Assembly: GCA_034430275.1 (NCBI GenBank)
Contig: DAOUEW010000038.1
Location: 1-30,513, forward strand
Source of the DNA: JAUVXJ01 sp034430275
Lineage (GTDB): Bacteria > Chloroflexota > Anaerolineae > UBA7937 > B3-Chlor
Reading direction: 5' to 3'
DNA: 30,513 bases
Shown in pieces: positions 1 through 7,998 of the stretch (positions are counted from its first letter, which is position 1; each line of letters starts with the position of its first letter). The translations under genes were made by a program, and so were the position numbers. The notes beneath the pieces are model-generated. The model saw only the letters and a list, made by a program, of their open reading frames with translations, did no database searches and was not told where the DNA came from.

Positions 1-589
1 CGGCCCACTGCGTCTGCTTGGTGTACATCGACAGAAGGCAGAAGAGCGCCGCCAGCGTGATCCCTCGACCGCCCGTACTACACCCCGCCACCAGAATCGC
101 CAGCAAGGAGAAGGCGAGGGCCAGCGAGTCAACGCGACCCCACGCCCCCCACTGGTAGACGAAGATGGAGCCTAGATAGGCCGCACCACAGGTAACGCTG
201 GCTGTCTTGGAACGCCCGCCCCGATAGATGATGACGGCCACGAGCGCACCGTTGAGGAGCGTGCACAGGCTTCCCACCAAGCGTGTAGCCATCAGGGATT
301 TGCCCACAAGTGGCACCAGCAGCGAGGAGACGGCGGCGAACAATGGCGGATAATTGGAGACGATGAAAGGGAAGCCGTTGACGTCGGTGTAGATGGGCCG
401 ACCACCCAGTATCTGCAGCGTATCCCTGAGTAGCAGCTCTTCTCCGGCGGCTAGTTCGTATGGAAAGAGCACTACCCCGTAGGCATGGCGCAAGAACAAC
501 AGCCCCGAAGCACCGGCAGCGAGGAGCGCCAATGCCGGCACCACGCGAGCCCAAGCAAGTCTCTGCTGTCCGCCATCCGTCCTAGGCAA
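1..589 (-). CDS. GT-C type membrane glycosyltransferase (GT39/ArnT-like), N-terminal part
   Basis: Reading the minus strand from 589 to the window edge gives an open frame rich in hydrophobic helices. One segment reads RVVPALALLAAGASG, a long loop contains GGRPIYTDVNGFPF and SNYPPLFAAVSS, and further helices follow, including VDSLALAFSLLAILV and a KQTQWA loop. This alternation of helices with a first periplasmic loop carrying YxxY/PPL-like motifs is typical of polyprenyl-phosphate-dependent GT-C mannosyl/arabinosyl transferases, which glycosylate lipids or surface proteins at the membrane. The C-terminus lies beyond base 1. No ATG fits below the promoter at 624-653. I chose TTG at 589; GTG at about 549 is an alternative. 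Family level is fairly likely; substrate is unknown. Confidence 0.6.
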   Translation of the reverse strand, partial: MPRTDGGQQRLAWARVVPALALLAAGASGLLFLRHAYGVVLFPYELAAGEELLLRDTLQILGGRPIYTDVNGFPFIVSNYPPLFAAVSSLLVPLVGKSLMATRLVGSLCTLLNGALVAVIIYRGGRSKTASVTCGAAYLGSIFVYQWGAWGRVDSLALAFSLLAILVAGCSTGGRGITLAALFCLLSMYTKQTQWA

Positions 590-623
590 GCCTGTCCACC
601 CGTATCTGTTCGTCTGCTGGAGT

Positions 624-653
624 ATTATAGTCTTCAGAGAGAGAGGCCAGCAA
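624..653 (-). promoter_or_regulatory. sigma-70-like promoter for the leftward membrane glycosyltransferase
   Basis: On the minus strand TTGCTG (648-653) is followed after 18 bases by a perfect TATAAT (624-629). Transcription would start near 617, about 28 bases before the TTG at 589. This argues against the in-frame ATG further upstream (near 681), which lies behind the promoter. Confidence 0.55.
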
Positions 654-773
654 ACCGCGCTCCGTTGCCGGCACATCCCACACACAACGCTGGGCCAAGC
701 ACGTGGGTGGGTGGCGCGGACCAGCACCTTTCACACCCTCAGGAGGCTAGTATAACCATTCCGAGAGCGCGGA

Positions 774-802
774 TTGCCTACCTGGGATACGTGTGCTAGA
801 AT
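774..802 (+). promoter_or_regulatory. sigma-70-like promoter of glnA
   Basis: TTGCCT (774-779), a 17-base spacer and TAGAAT (797-802) lie just upstream of a strong ribosome site AAAGGAGGG (817-825) and the glnA ATG at 833. The predicted leader is about 25 bases, so there is little room for a leader riboswitch. Confidence 0.65.
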
Positions 803-832
803 TCGCCCAATTATCCAAAGGAGGGAACAGCG

Positions 833-2176
833 ATGCAGAAGAACCTGGCAGAGACAACGGACCGCGCGCAGCAGGACGAGGTCGACTTCGTCAGCCTTCA
901 GTTTACGGACGTGATGGGCACCATCAAGAATGTGACCATACCTGTGTCCGAGCTTCCCGAGGCACTGGAGAACGGGATCTGGTTCAATGGCTCATCCGTC
1001 GAGGGCTACACGCGCATCTGCGAAAGCGACATGTACCTCATGCCCGACGCCAATACGTATCAACTGCTGCCTTGGACTCCTGCTGAGCAACGGACTGCCA
1101 GGATCATCTGCGACGTCTTACAGCCCAACGGCCAGCCGTTCGCAGCGGACCCCCGCTCCGTGCTCAGAGCGACCATGACCGAGTGCCAGGAGATGGGATA
1201 CATCTATCACGTCAGCTCCGAGATCGAGTTCTTCCTCTTCACCATGCGGGAGGATAAGCCCAGTCGAAGGCCCGTGCCCCACGATGTGGCCGGCTACTTC
1301 GACTTCTCGCCTCGAGACCTGGCCTCGGAAGTACGTCAAGACATCATCCTGGCGTTGGAGTCGATGGGCATCAAAGTGGAGAGGGCCCACCACGAGGTAG
1401 CCACGGGCCAGCACGAGATCAACTTCCGGTATGCCGATGCCTTGACTAGCGCCGACAACTGTATGACCTTCAAATACGTCGTCAAGGCGGTCGCTCAGGA
1501 GCACGGGCTGCACGCCACCTTCATGCCCAAACCCATCTACGGCATCAACGGCTCGGGCATGCACACCCATCAAAGCCTTTTCGATTTAGATGGAAGGAAC
1601 GCCTTCTTCGACGCCCATGACCGCTATCGCCTATCGCAAGTGGCCTACCACTTCATCGCTGGTCAGATGAAGCACGCACGAGGAATGGCGGCGATCGTCG
1701 CTCCCACCGTCAACTCCTACAAGCGGCTGGTTCCCGGCTACGAGGCCCCGGTCTATATCTGTTGGGGACAGGTCAACCGGTCGGCCCTGATCCGCATCCC
1801 CAGGTACTCCAGTGGTCACGACGAGCGGACACGACTCGAGCTGCGCTGCCCGGATCCTAGCTGCAACCCCTACCTGGCGTACGCCGCCATGCTCGAGACG
1901 GGCCTGGAGGGCATCCGCCACAAGATGACGCCGCCACCGCCGGTCGAGGAGAACGTCTACGATTTCAGCGACGAGAAGCTGCAGGAGATGTCCATCGACT
2001 CACTGCCCGGAAGCTTGATGGAGGCACTCGCAGAGTTGGAGAGGGACGAGGTCTTGCGCGAGACGTTGGGCGAGCACGTCTACCAGGCCTTCATGAGGGC
2101 CAAGATGACTGAGTGGGACCAGTATCGGACCCAGGTCTCGCAGTGGGAGATAGACCAGTACCTGACATTGCTCTGA
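833..2176 (+). CDS. glnA: Type I glutamine synthetase
   Basis: The 447-aa product makes glutamine from glutamate, ammonia and ATP in the cytoplasm, the main entry of ammonia into metabolism. Recognisable GSI blocks appear in order: NGSSVEGYTRICESDMY near residues 50-70, the metal-ligand strand SSEIEFFLF, GQHEINFRYADAL, NGSGMHTHQS, the ATP/glutamate block PTVNSYKRLVPGYEAP with NRSALIRIP, and RLELRCPDPSCNPYLAYAA. Length matches the short GSI-alpha class (about 445 aa) rather than the roughly 470-aa adenylylated GSI-beta class. A tyrosine is present in ENVYDF, where GSI-beta enzymes carry the adenylylation site, but the context is not the classical NLYDLP. The ATG follows AAAGGAGGG at good spacing. 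The lipoprotein gene begins 21 bases after its stop. Confidence 0.97.
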   Translation: MQKNLAETTDRAQQDEVDFVSLQFTDVMGTIKNVTIPVSELPEALENGIWFNGSSVEGYTRICESDMYLMPDANTYQLLPWTPAEQRTARIICDVLQPNGQPFAADPRSVLRATMTECQEMGYIYHVSSEIEFFLFTMREDKPSRRPVPHDVAGYFDFSPRDLASEVRQDIILALESMGIKVERAHHEVATGQHEINFRYADALTSADNCMTFKYVVKAVAQEHGLHATFMPKPIYGINGSGMHTHQSLFDLDGRNAFFDAHDRYRLSQVAYHFIAGQMKHARGMAAIVAPTVNSYKRLVPGYEAPVYICWGQVNRSALIRIPRYSSGHDERTRLELRCPDPSCNPYLAYAAMLETGLEGIRHKMTPPPPVEENVYDFSDEKLQEMSIDSLPGSLMEALAELERDEVLRETLGEHVYQAFMRAKMTEWDQYRTQVSQWEIDQYLTLL

Positions 2177-2197
2177 TGGCGAACACTCGAGGAGTCC

Positions 2198-3454
2198 ATG
2201 AGCAACGCGAGGGTGCTCAGTCTCGTTGTACTCTCCCTGGTAGCGTTCAGCCTCTTTGGCTGTAATGAGGACCTCTCCCAGGCAGCCCTGCCTGCCCCGT
2301 CGCCCACCGGGGCAGGCTTCGTGTCTCCCGTTCCCATCCCAACTGCTGAACGCACAACAGTGTCCATTTCGTCACCGACCGTCGTTCCCCTGCCCCCGCG
2401 CCCGGACGATTTCGGGAACTACGCCCCTACCATCGTCGAGTATTTGAACGACAGCAAAGGCGATGAAGACGGACTGAGGGCTACGCTCGAGAGCTGGGGT
2501 GCTCTGCGACAGGTGACCGACTTGCTCCGGGTGGACGTGGACGATGACGGCACAGGGGAACTCCTGCTGGTGATCGTCGATCCGTCGCCCGACTATGGTA
2601 TCAACGCCAGGGGCGACTTGCTGATCCTGGACAGAGAAGGTGGACGCTTCAGCGTGGCCTACAGTGCGGCCGGGGACACCCCTCTGCTGGACCCCGTCCT
2701 CATGGAGGTGGACGATCTCAACGGGAACGGCCACACCGAGCTGGCCTACTCCTCCACATCCTGTGGCGCTCATACGTGTTTCACCACAGTGTACGTCGTC
2801 GCGTCAGGCACAGGAACGTATGAGGAGCTCACTGGTGGCGGAGCGGAGATGGCCTACGTCGACCCGGGCTTCAGAGACTGGGATGGCGATGGCATTCGAG
2901 AGCTGCTCTTGTACGGAGGAACTATCGGATCCGTGGGAGCAGGACCGCAGAGGGCCAGAACCGAGGTGTACGGCTGGGACGGCGTGGCCTACGTGCTGGT
3001 GGAGAGCGTGTACGATCCCTCCAACTTCCTGTACTTCCGGATCTTGGATGCCAACAGCGCCTTCCTGGCCGGTGAGTATGACAGCGCTATCGTGCTCTAC
3101 AGAGAGGCCATTGACGACCCTGGCCTAGACGTCTGGATGCAGGAGAGCGAAAGAGAGGAACTCGTCGCCTTCTCCCGCTACCGCCTCTCGCTCACGTACC
3201 TCGCCCTGGGCCAGGTGGACCAGGCGCGAGCGGCGCGAGATGAATTGCTGGCGGAGCAGCCAGACAACATCTACGCACAGATCGTGGCAGTGCTGTGGGA
3301 CACATACCTGAGAGAGGGGAGCCTGAGAACCGCCTGTGAGGAAGTGACGGCCTTCGCCGGCTCACATCCACAAGCCACCGAGGTGCTCGCAGATTACGGC
3401 TACGCCAATCCCACGTTCACACCTGAGGAAGTGTGTCCCACCAACATGTTCTAG
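2198..3454 (+). CDS. Lipoprotein with DxDxDG calcium-type loops and TPR-like C-terminus
   Basis: A 418-aa exported protein of unknown function. The N-terminus is a lipoprotein signal: a hydrophobic stretch ending in the lipobox LFGC, with Cys about residue 22. A Pro/Ser/Thr-rich linker follows. The middle part carries three acidic loops of the EF-hand/FG-GAP/dockerin type: DVDDDGTGELLL, DLNGNGHTELAY and DWDGDGIRELLL, each followed by a short hydrophobic strand, as in VCBS/FG-GAP beta-propeller proteins. From about residue 285 the sequence turns helical with TPR spacing (AFLAGEYDSAIVLYREAI, YLALGQVDQARAARDELL). It lies 21 bases behind glnA and has no separate promoter that I can see, so it is probably co-transcribed. 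A surface calcium-binding scaffold is an inference; no enzymatic motif was seen. Confidence 0.75.
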   Translation: MSNARVLSLVVLSLVAFSLFGCNEDLSQAALPAPSPTGAGFVSPVPIPTAERTTVSISSPTVVPLPPRPDDFGNYAPTIVEYLNDSKGDEDGLRATLESWGALRQVTDLLRVDVDDDGTGELLLVIVDPSPDYGINARGDLLILDREGGRFSVAYSAAGDTPLLDPVLMEVDDLNGNGHTELAYSSTSCGAHTCFTTVYVVASGTGTYEELTGGGAEMAYVDPGFRDWDGDGIRELLLYGGTIGSVGAGPQRARTEVYGWDGVAYVLVESVYDPSNFLYFRILDANSAFLAGEYDSAIVLYREAIDDPGLDVWMQESEREELVAFSRYRLSLTYLALGQVDQARAARDELLAEQPDNIYAQIVAVLWDTYLREGSLRTACEEVTAFAGSHPQATEVLADYGYANPTFTPEEVCPTNMF

Positions 3455-3525
3455 CAGCTACCGAGGGGCTTCTCAGATGCTCACCCAACGATTGGAGCCC
3501 GTCGACCTATCCGCGGCACGTCACG

Positions 3526-3945
3526 CTAGAACGGAATCTCGTCCTCTTCAACGCCCGGCTCCGCGGGCATGTCAGGAGGCGGAGCCTCTTCTCGCTCTCC
3601 CCTACCGCCGAGGAACCTCACGTCCAGAGCACTCACCTCGTAGGAGGAGCGAGCAGCCCCATCGTTCCCGGTCCAGACTCTGGGGCCGCCCGTCTCCCGA
3701 TCGGGAACCAGCCGCCCCTCTACGAAGACCTGCCGCCCCTTGCTCAAGTACTGATTACAGGTCTCGGCCAATCCCCTCCAGGCCGAGACGCGGAACCACA
3801 CGGTCTCTTCGCCAGGGCTTCCGTCGGCGCTGGTCCAGCGTCGGTTCGTTGCCACGCTGAAACGAGTCACGGGGACCCCGCTCGGCGTATAGCGCATCTC
3901 AGGATCGTTCCCCAGATTGCCCACGATGGTAACCTTCTGATACAT
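3526..3945 (-). CDS. ssb: Single-stranded DNA-binding protein
   Basis: The 139-aa protein coats single-stranded DNA during replication, recombination and repair. It begins MYQKVTIVGNLGNDPEMRYT, the hallmark first strand of bacterial SSB, followed by PVTRFSVATNRRW, the ETVWFRVSAWRGLAETC block and GRQVFVEGRL, making one OB-fold over residues 1-105. The C-terminus ends in the acidic tip EEDEIPF, the docking peptide for partner repair proteins. The ATG follows GGGAGGGCAAGG. The gene converges with the lipoprotein gene (71 bases between stops) and stands alone rather than between rpsF and rpsR, as in many bacteria. Identification is secure; whether this is the only SSB in the genome is unknown. 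Confidence 0.97.
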   Translation of the reverse strand: MYQKVTIVGNLGNDPEMRYTPSGVPVTRFSVATNRRWTSADGSPGEETVWFRVSAWRGLAETCNQYLSKGRQVFVEGRLVPDRETGGPRVWTGNDGAARSSYEVSALDVRFLGGRGEREEAPPPDMPAEPGVEEDEIPF

Positions 3946-3984
3946 CCTTGCCCTCCCCCTATAGTCTATCTAGCCACTCTCCTT

Positions 3985-4002
3985 GTGCAGTGCACGCTGC
4001 AC
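3985..4002. promoter_or_regulatory. Inverted repeat at the ssb transcription start
   Basis: GTGCAG (3985-3990) and CTGCAC (3997-4002) form a perfect 6-bp inverted repeat around TGCACG. It lies just downstream of the -10 box, where a repressor operator or a 5' RNA hairpin could act. It does not match a LexA box that I know. The regulatory role is inference. Confidence 0.35.
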
Positions 4003-4004
4003 GC

Positions 4005-4033
4005 AATATATCACAAAAAAGTGCTATGTGCAA
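4005..4033 (-). promoter_or_regulatory. sigma-70-like promoter of ssb
   Basis: On the minus strand TTGCAC (4028-4033) is followed after exactly 17 bases by TATATT (4005-4010). The predicted leader runs about 50 bases to the ssb ATG at 3945. Confidence 0.6.
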
Positions 4034-4251
4034 GACAAAGCAGTGAGATCGAGAACGGCCAAGCGTCGTCGCCGGCCGCACCACCTCGATCGCTATGATT
4101 GCCGGGTCGGAGACAGTCGCACCCGGACCACGGACACATTCTGTCAACTCTTAGCCTTTCGGGCTCTCCGCCAGCTCCACGACGTACGCCCGAAGCCATG
4201 ATTGACGACACCACACCCACGCGCCCAGTGCAAGTCCGGAGGCCACGTTGC

Positions 4252-4280
4252 TTGCCCGGCATCGGGAACCCTCCTATAAT
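4252..4280 (+). promoter_or_regulatory. sigma-70-like promoter of the DUF169 gene
   Basis: TTGCCC (4252-4257), a 17-base spacer and a perfect TATAAT (4275-4280). The start codon at 4328 lies about 40 bases from the predicted transcription start, with GAGGTG near 4315 as ribosome site. Confidence 0.65.
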
Positions 4281-4327
4281 CGTGCCCAAGAGGTGAGAGT
4301 CGTCGATCTTTCCAGAGGTGCAGAGAG

Positions 4328-5110
4328 ATGCAAGAGGCAGCACAAGTAGCCAAAGAGTTGACCGAGCTGCTGCGGCCACAGACGAGGCCACTGGCGGTTA
4401 AGCTACTCCCTCCTGGTCAGGTAGTGCCTAAGAGAACGCACCACCCAGCCAAACTCCTGAAACACCAGGTCACCATCTGCCAGGCGGTGACCATGGCCAG
4501 AAGGTACGGCTGGAAGCTAGCCCTCTCCAGGGACGACCTCTGCTGTGCTGCGGCGTTGATTGCCTATGGCTGGGCGAAAGAAGAGCCCACCTTGGACGAG
4601 GTGGCAGACCTGATGCTCGCAGCTCAGTACGCCGAGAACAGAGAGGCCGCCCGCAGACAGATCGAAGCCATCCCCAGGCTTCCCAAGGGAGACTGCTCGA
4701 CCCTCATCCTCGCCCCACTGGAACTGGCCGATTGGGACCCCGACCTGGTCATGATCTACGGGAATGCCGCGCAGATGATGCGCCTCGTCCAAGCAGCCAC
4801 CTACCACGAGGGCCAGCCGGTCCAATGCTCCTTTGGCGGCCGCGCCGCGTCCTGCGCGGAGGGTATCATCCGTACGGCTCAGACTGGCGAATGCCAGTTG
4901 GTGCTGCCTGGAGGGGGAGACCGCATCTTCGCCATGACCGCCGATGACGAACTTGCTTTCGCAGCACCGATAGCGGCGATGGATCGGCTTCTCGAAGGGC
5001 TGAGGATGTCGGGACGTCATGTAGGGCTGGCCTACCCCATCCCCGTCTATCAAGGTTTCGAGCCGCGCTTCCCGCCCGCGTACAACAAGCTCTTCGCGAA
5101 GATCACCTAG
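4328..5110 (+). CDS. DUF169 family protein
   Basis: A 260-aa soluble protein that I place in the DUF169 family (COG2043-type, uncharacterised). Supporting features are RPLAVKLL near the N-terminus (residues 20-27), the CQAVTMARRYGWKLALSRDDLCC block with its two adjacent cysteines, LIYGNAAQMMRL-like text (VMIYGNAAQMMRLVQAA), the small-residue block CSFGGRAASCAEGI, and the C-terminal LPGGGDRIFAMTADDELAFAAP segment. Several cysteines (ICQ, LCCAA, CSFGG, SCAEG) are spaced like possible metal or cluster ligands, but no biochemical role is established that I can name. It has its own strong promoter and is followed, 57 bases later, by the CDF-like gene on the same strand. Confidence 0.85.
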   Translation: MQEAAQVAKELTELLRPQTRPLAVKLLPPGQVVPKRTHHPAKLLKHQVTICQAVTMARRYGWKLALSRDDLCCAAALIAYGWAKEEPTLDEVADLMLAAQYAENREAARRQIEAIPRLPKGDCSTLILAPLELADWDPDLVMIYGNAAQMMRLVQAATYHEGQPVQCSFGGRAASCAEGIIRTAQTGECQLVLPGGGDRIFAMTADDELAFAAPIAAMDRLLEGLRMSGRHVGLAYPIPVYQGFEPRFPPAYNKLFAKIT

Positions 5111-5167
5111 GCCCGGACAACTCATCAGCCCCCCTGGGAAGTGTGCACTCCATATCGGAGAGCTTCA

Positions 5168-6457
5168 ATGACTGACACAAGTCGAAGCCGACGGGACCAT
5201 CGGCGGCAACGAAAAGACCGCAGGAGATCGAGTCGGCACAAGCAAGGCGAGTTTACTGAGCTATTGCTCATGGCCCTCTCCGACGGTGACAAAACAATCC
5301 ATCAGATCCTTGAGCAGTTCTCTGGATTGGAGCGTCGGGTGGGGTACTTCCGCTTTGGAGACCTCGACTCCGACTTCGTGCAAGAAGTCCAGCACGAAGT
5401 CGCACTCCTCTGCGACAATGGCCTGGTCGCTGAGAACGGCGGCGTCTACAGCATCACGCCCGAGGGGAGAGCACGAGCCAGCGACTACCTCGGCCTCGCT
5501 TCCCGTGTCTCACGAGTCATCGAACGCATCTTGCAGCCCGAGACGGTTTCCATGGTGGGCCTGGGGGTGCACTTCGTGCTCGCAATGCTCAAGCTGACGG
5601 CGGGAGTATTGTCGGGGAGCATCGGCCTCGTGTCCGATGGTACGGATACTCTTCTCGACGGTCTATCCAGCGTGCTCGTGTTCCTTGGTCTGAGATTCGA
5701 CAAAGAGCGATACGTCAACGTAGTGCTCATCGTCCTCATGCTGGGGGTCGGCCTCAGCCTGGTCATCCAGGTCATCGGCCGATTCCTGCAACCATTCCAG
5801 CCCCGGGCCGATCTGCTCAGTCTCGGCGCCGCGCTCGCCTCGGGTGTGGTCTGCTTGGTGCTGGGCCAGTATCAGCAATACGTGGGGGCACGGAGCGGAT
5901 CCCTCTCTCTCATCTCTCAGTCTGTTGATTCGCGCAACCACGTCATCGTGGCCGCAGGGGTCTTCGCAGGTCTAGTAGCTGCCGCCCTCAGCTTCGGGCT
6001 CCTGGACGTCATCGTAGGGTTTGCGGTAGCCATACTCATAATCAAGAGCGCACTCGAGCTCGCTATCGAGACCATCAAAGCACTGCAAGGTGGGAAGCTT
6101 GATCTCTCGAGGTACGAGCCTGCCGTAGTCGGGAAGTATCGCGAGGCCAAGGAGAGGAATTTCCGGGAATGGATCCTCTACCTGGTCCACAGCCGAGCTC
6201 CCGTCGATCGGGCGGAGCTTCACCTCCTGGCCATGGAGGCACTCGATTTCGGGGAGGTAACACTGCTCCGCCAACTGAGGATGGCGCAGGACGGCAGTCC
6301 TGCACTTCGTCTGGCGGATGCGTTGCGCGAGCTGCGCGAGAGCGGGCTCATCTCCGGCGATGATCCCATCGGTCTCACGTCCAAAGGCAAGCAACGCATC
6401 GAAGAGATACTGCTGAAGCGCCAACACGCTTTCTGGCACAGCCACGACCGTTCTTAG
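5168..6457 (+). CDS. CDF-like membrane protein with winged-helix-like domains at both ends
   Basis: A 429-aa protein. Residues 1-25 are very basic. Residues about 27-110 look like a PadR/MarR-type winged helix (GEFTELLLMALSDGDKTIHQIL, then a GLVAENGGVYSITPEGRA wing). Residues about 128-305 hold six hydrophobic helices of the cation diffusion facilitator type, including LSGSIGLVSDGTDTLLDGLS, where D160 and D164 fill the HxxxD metal position of helix 2. Helix 5 has D254-S-R-N257-H258 but lacks the usual acidic residue four positions on. The C-terminal 100 residues resemble a second winged helix (LADALRELRESGLISGDD, GLTSKGKQRIEEILLK). I chose ATG 5168 because GGAGAG precedes it; the GTG at 5141 has no site. 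It may be a transporter or a membrane-bound metal-responsive sensor. Confidence 0.7.
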   Translation: MTDTSRSRRDHRRQRKDRRRSSRHKQGEFTELLLMALSDGDKTIHQILEQFSGLERRVGYFRFGDLDSDFVQEVQHEVALLCDNGLVAENGGVYSITPEGRARASDYLGLASRVSRVIERILQPETVSMVGLGVHFVLAMLKLTAGVLSGSIGLVSDGTDTLLDGLSSVLVFLGLRFDKERYVNVVLIVLMLGVGLSLVIQVIGRFLQPFQPRADLLSLGAALASGVVCLVLGQYQQYVGARSGSLSLISQSVDSRNHVIVAAGVFAGLVAAALSFGLLDVIVGFAVAILIIKSALELAIETIKALQGGKLDLSRYEPAVVGKYREAKERNFREWILYLVHSRAPVDRAELHLLAMEALDFGEVTLLRQLRMAQDGSPALRLADALRELRESGLISGDDPIGLTSKGKQRIEEILLKRQHAFWHSHDRS

Positions 6458-6467
6458 TCGCGCTGCT

Positions 6468-6483
6468 ACAGTCCGGCGACTGT
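6468..6483. other. Small hairpin after the CDF-like gene
   Basis: ACAGTC (6468-6473), the tetraloop CGGC and GACTGT (6478-6483) form a 6-bp hairpin 11 bases after the stop of the CDF-like gene, in the 101-bp convergent space with deoB. No T-run follows, so it is not a classical intrinsic terminator. Confidence 0.3.
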
Positions 6484-6558
6484 GCATCGCCTGGTCACCG
6501 CCCCCTGTGCACTCGGCACGACAGGCCTCCCCACGGTGGTGCCATGGGCCAACGTGAG

Positions 6559-7737
6559 CTACCCGACAATCTCCCGGACGAACGATGTGCCATGGGGCAA
6601 CGGGCCAATCCCCAGCAGCTCCGCAATCGTGGCCCCCAAATCGGCAAAGCTCTCTCTGGTGCCTACAGCCACTCCGGCCTTGACTCGTCCGCCGTAGACC
6701 AGCAGTGGAACATACTCGCGCGAATGATCGGTGCTGGGCGTAGTGGGGTCGTTTCCGTGATCAGCGACGATGAACAGTACGTCCCCGGACTTCATGGCCT
6801 CCATGATCCTCGGCAACTGAGCATCGAAAACTTCCAGCGCCCTGGCATAGCCCTCCGGGTTGTTACGATGGCCGTAGAGCATGTCGAACTCGATCAGATT
6901 CGCCAGGATTAGACCCTGCCAGTCGCCGCTGAGCAGTTCGACGACCTTCTCGGCCGCCACCATGTTGTCCACAGTGTGGTGGCACGTGGTGAACCCTCTC
7001 TTGGCGAAGAGGTCGTCCACCTTGCCCACGCCCACCACATCCTGCCCTACCTCGACCAGGCGGTCGAGGAGCGTCCGCTCAGGGGGCTCGAGAGAGAAAT
7101 CCCTGCGGTTCTTGGTGCGCACGAAGCTTCCGGGCACGCCAACGAATGGCCGTGCTATCACTCGTCCCACCCCGTGCTCTCCGGTAAGCATCTCCCGGGC
7201 GATCTGGCAAAGACGGTACAGCTCATCCAGAGGTATCACCTCCTCGTGGGCCGCAACCTGGAACACGCTGTCCGCCGAGGTGTAGACGATGGGCCAGCCG
7301 GTCCGCACGTGCTCTTCGCCCAGCCTGTCGATGATCACGGTGCCGGAGATGGCTATGTTGCCTAGGGTCTTGCGACCGATGCGACGCTCGTATTCCTCGA
7401 TGAGCCCCGGCGGGAAACCATGGGGATAGGTCGGCAGCGGTCGCTCGGACACAACACCCATCAGCTCCCAGTGACCGACGGTGCTGTCCTTGCCCGCCGA
7501 TACCTCGGCCATGCGCCCGTACGCACCGAGCGTATCCGAGACGGGAGGCACACCCTGAACATCTGTGAGGTTGCCCAGACCGAGGCGACCCATGTGGGGA
7601 AGGGCCAAGCCGCCCACCACGCGGGCGGTGTTTCCCACCGAGTCGCTTCCCTCGTCGCCGAAGTCTGCTGCGTCGGGTAGAGCTCCCACCCCTACGCCGT
7701 CCAGTACCACGACTGCTACCCTATGCACGTCTGGCAT
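6559..7737 (-). CDS. deoB: Phosphopentomutase
   Basis: The 392-aa cytoplasmic enzyme interconverts (deoxy)ribose 1-phosphate and 5-phosphate, linking nucleoside phosphorolysis to central metabolism. It belongs to the alkaline phosphatase superfamily and shows its metal ligands: VVLDGVGVGALPDAADFGD at the N-terminus, the nucleophile region GKDSTVGHWELMG near residue 90, and the C-terminal IVADHGNDPTTPSTDHSREYVP block with Asp, His and His. The middle cap domain contains EEHVRTGWPIVYTSADSVFQVAAHE, typical of DeoB. Length equals the family norm. The frame stays open far upstream, but ATG 7737 is preceded by GGAGG and a promoter at 7757-7785, so it is the real start. It overlaps no neighbour and is divergent from trpS. 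Confidence 0.96.
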   Translation of the reverse strand: MPDVHRVAVVVLDGVGVGALPDAADFGDEGSDSVGNTARVVGGLALPHMGRLGLGNLTDVQGVPPVSDTLGAYGRMAEVSAGKDSTVGHWELMGVVSERPLPTYPHGFPPGLIEEYERRIGRKTLGNIAISGTVIIDRLGEEHVRTGWPIVYTSADSVFQVAAHEEVIPLDELYRLCQIAREMLTGEHGVGRVIARPFVGVPGSFVRTKNRRDFSLEPPERTLLDRLVEVGQDVVGVGKVDDLFAKRGFTTCHHTVDNMVAAEKVVELLSGDWQGLILANLIEFDMLYGHRNNPEGYARALEVFDAQLPRIMEAMKSGDVLFIVADHGNDPTTPSTDHSREYVPLLVYGGRVKAGVAVGTRESFADLGATIAELLGIGPLPHGTSFVREIVG

Positions 7738-7756
7738 CGTTCCGACCTCCGCCGGT

Positions 7757-7785
7757 ACTATACCTGAACCAGGCGGCTGCGGCAA
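7757..7785 (-). promoter_or_regulatory. sigma-70-like promoter of deoB
   Basis: On the minus strand TTGCCG (7780-7785), 17 bases and TATAGT (7757-7762). The expected start near 7750 leaves a leader of only about 13 bases, starting almost at the GGAGG ribosome site. This also fixes the deoB start at 7737. Confidence 0.6.
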
Positions 7786-7888
7786 CGACGCGCCGCAAGG
7801 CGCACTCCGACCCTGCGAGCTCAGCACGGGCGCGTCCCTCTCGTCGGACTCGAGGCCTGGGGTCTCGGTGCGACTCCGCCGACAACCC

Positions 7889-7917
7889 TTGCCCAACCCG
7901 GCAGCTTGTGATAAACT
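7889..7917 (+). promoter_or_regulatory. sigma-70-like promoter of trpS
   Basis: TTGCCC (7889-7894), 17 bases and TAAACT (7912-7917). The leader of about 75 bases contains a nine-codon open frame, ATG to TGA, with no tryptophan codons. I see no T-box or trp-leader arrangement. Confidence 0.55.
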
Positions 7918-7998
7918 ACGATAGGGTTGGGTGCGCAGGGGATGAGTCGTTCGCGCACTCCTGCTTGACCCCGCACTCCGCGATGAAGGAGAACCATA

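Larger units (their letters stand above)
3946..4327 (+). other. 382-bp divergent intergenic region, ssb / DUF169 gene
   Basis: This stretch holds two back-to-back promoters: one reading left into ssb (4005-4033) and one reading right into the DUF169 gene (4252-4280). An inverted repeat lies at 3985-4002. Between 4034 and 4251 I see no convincing gene, RNA or repeat; the open frames there have no plausible composition or ribosome site. Confidence 0.5.

Noticed and set aside
7925..7998. Possible T-box or trp leader peptide before trpS
   Set aside because: The leader is only about 75 bases, and its small open frame has no Trp codons.
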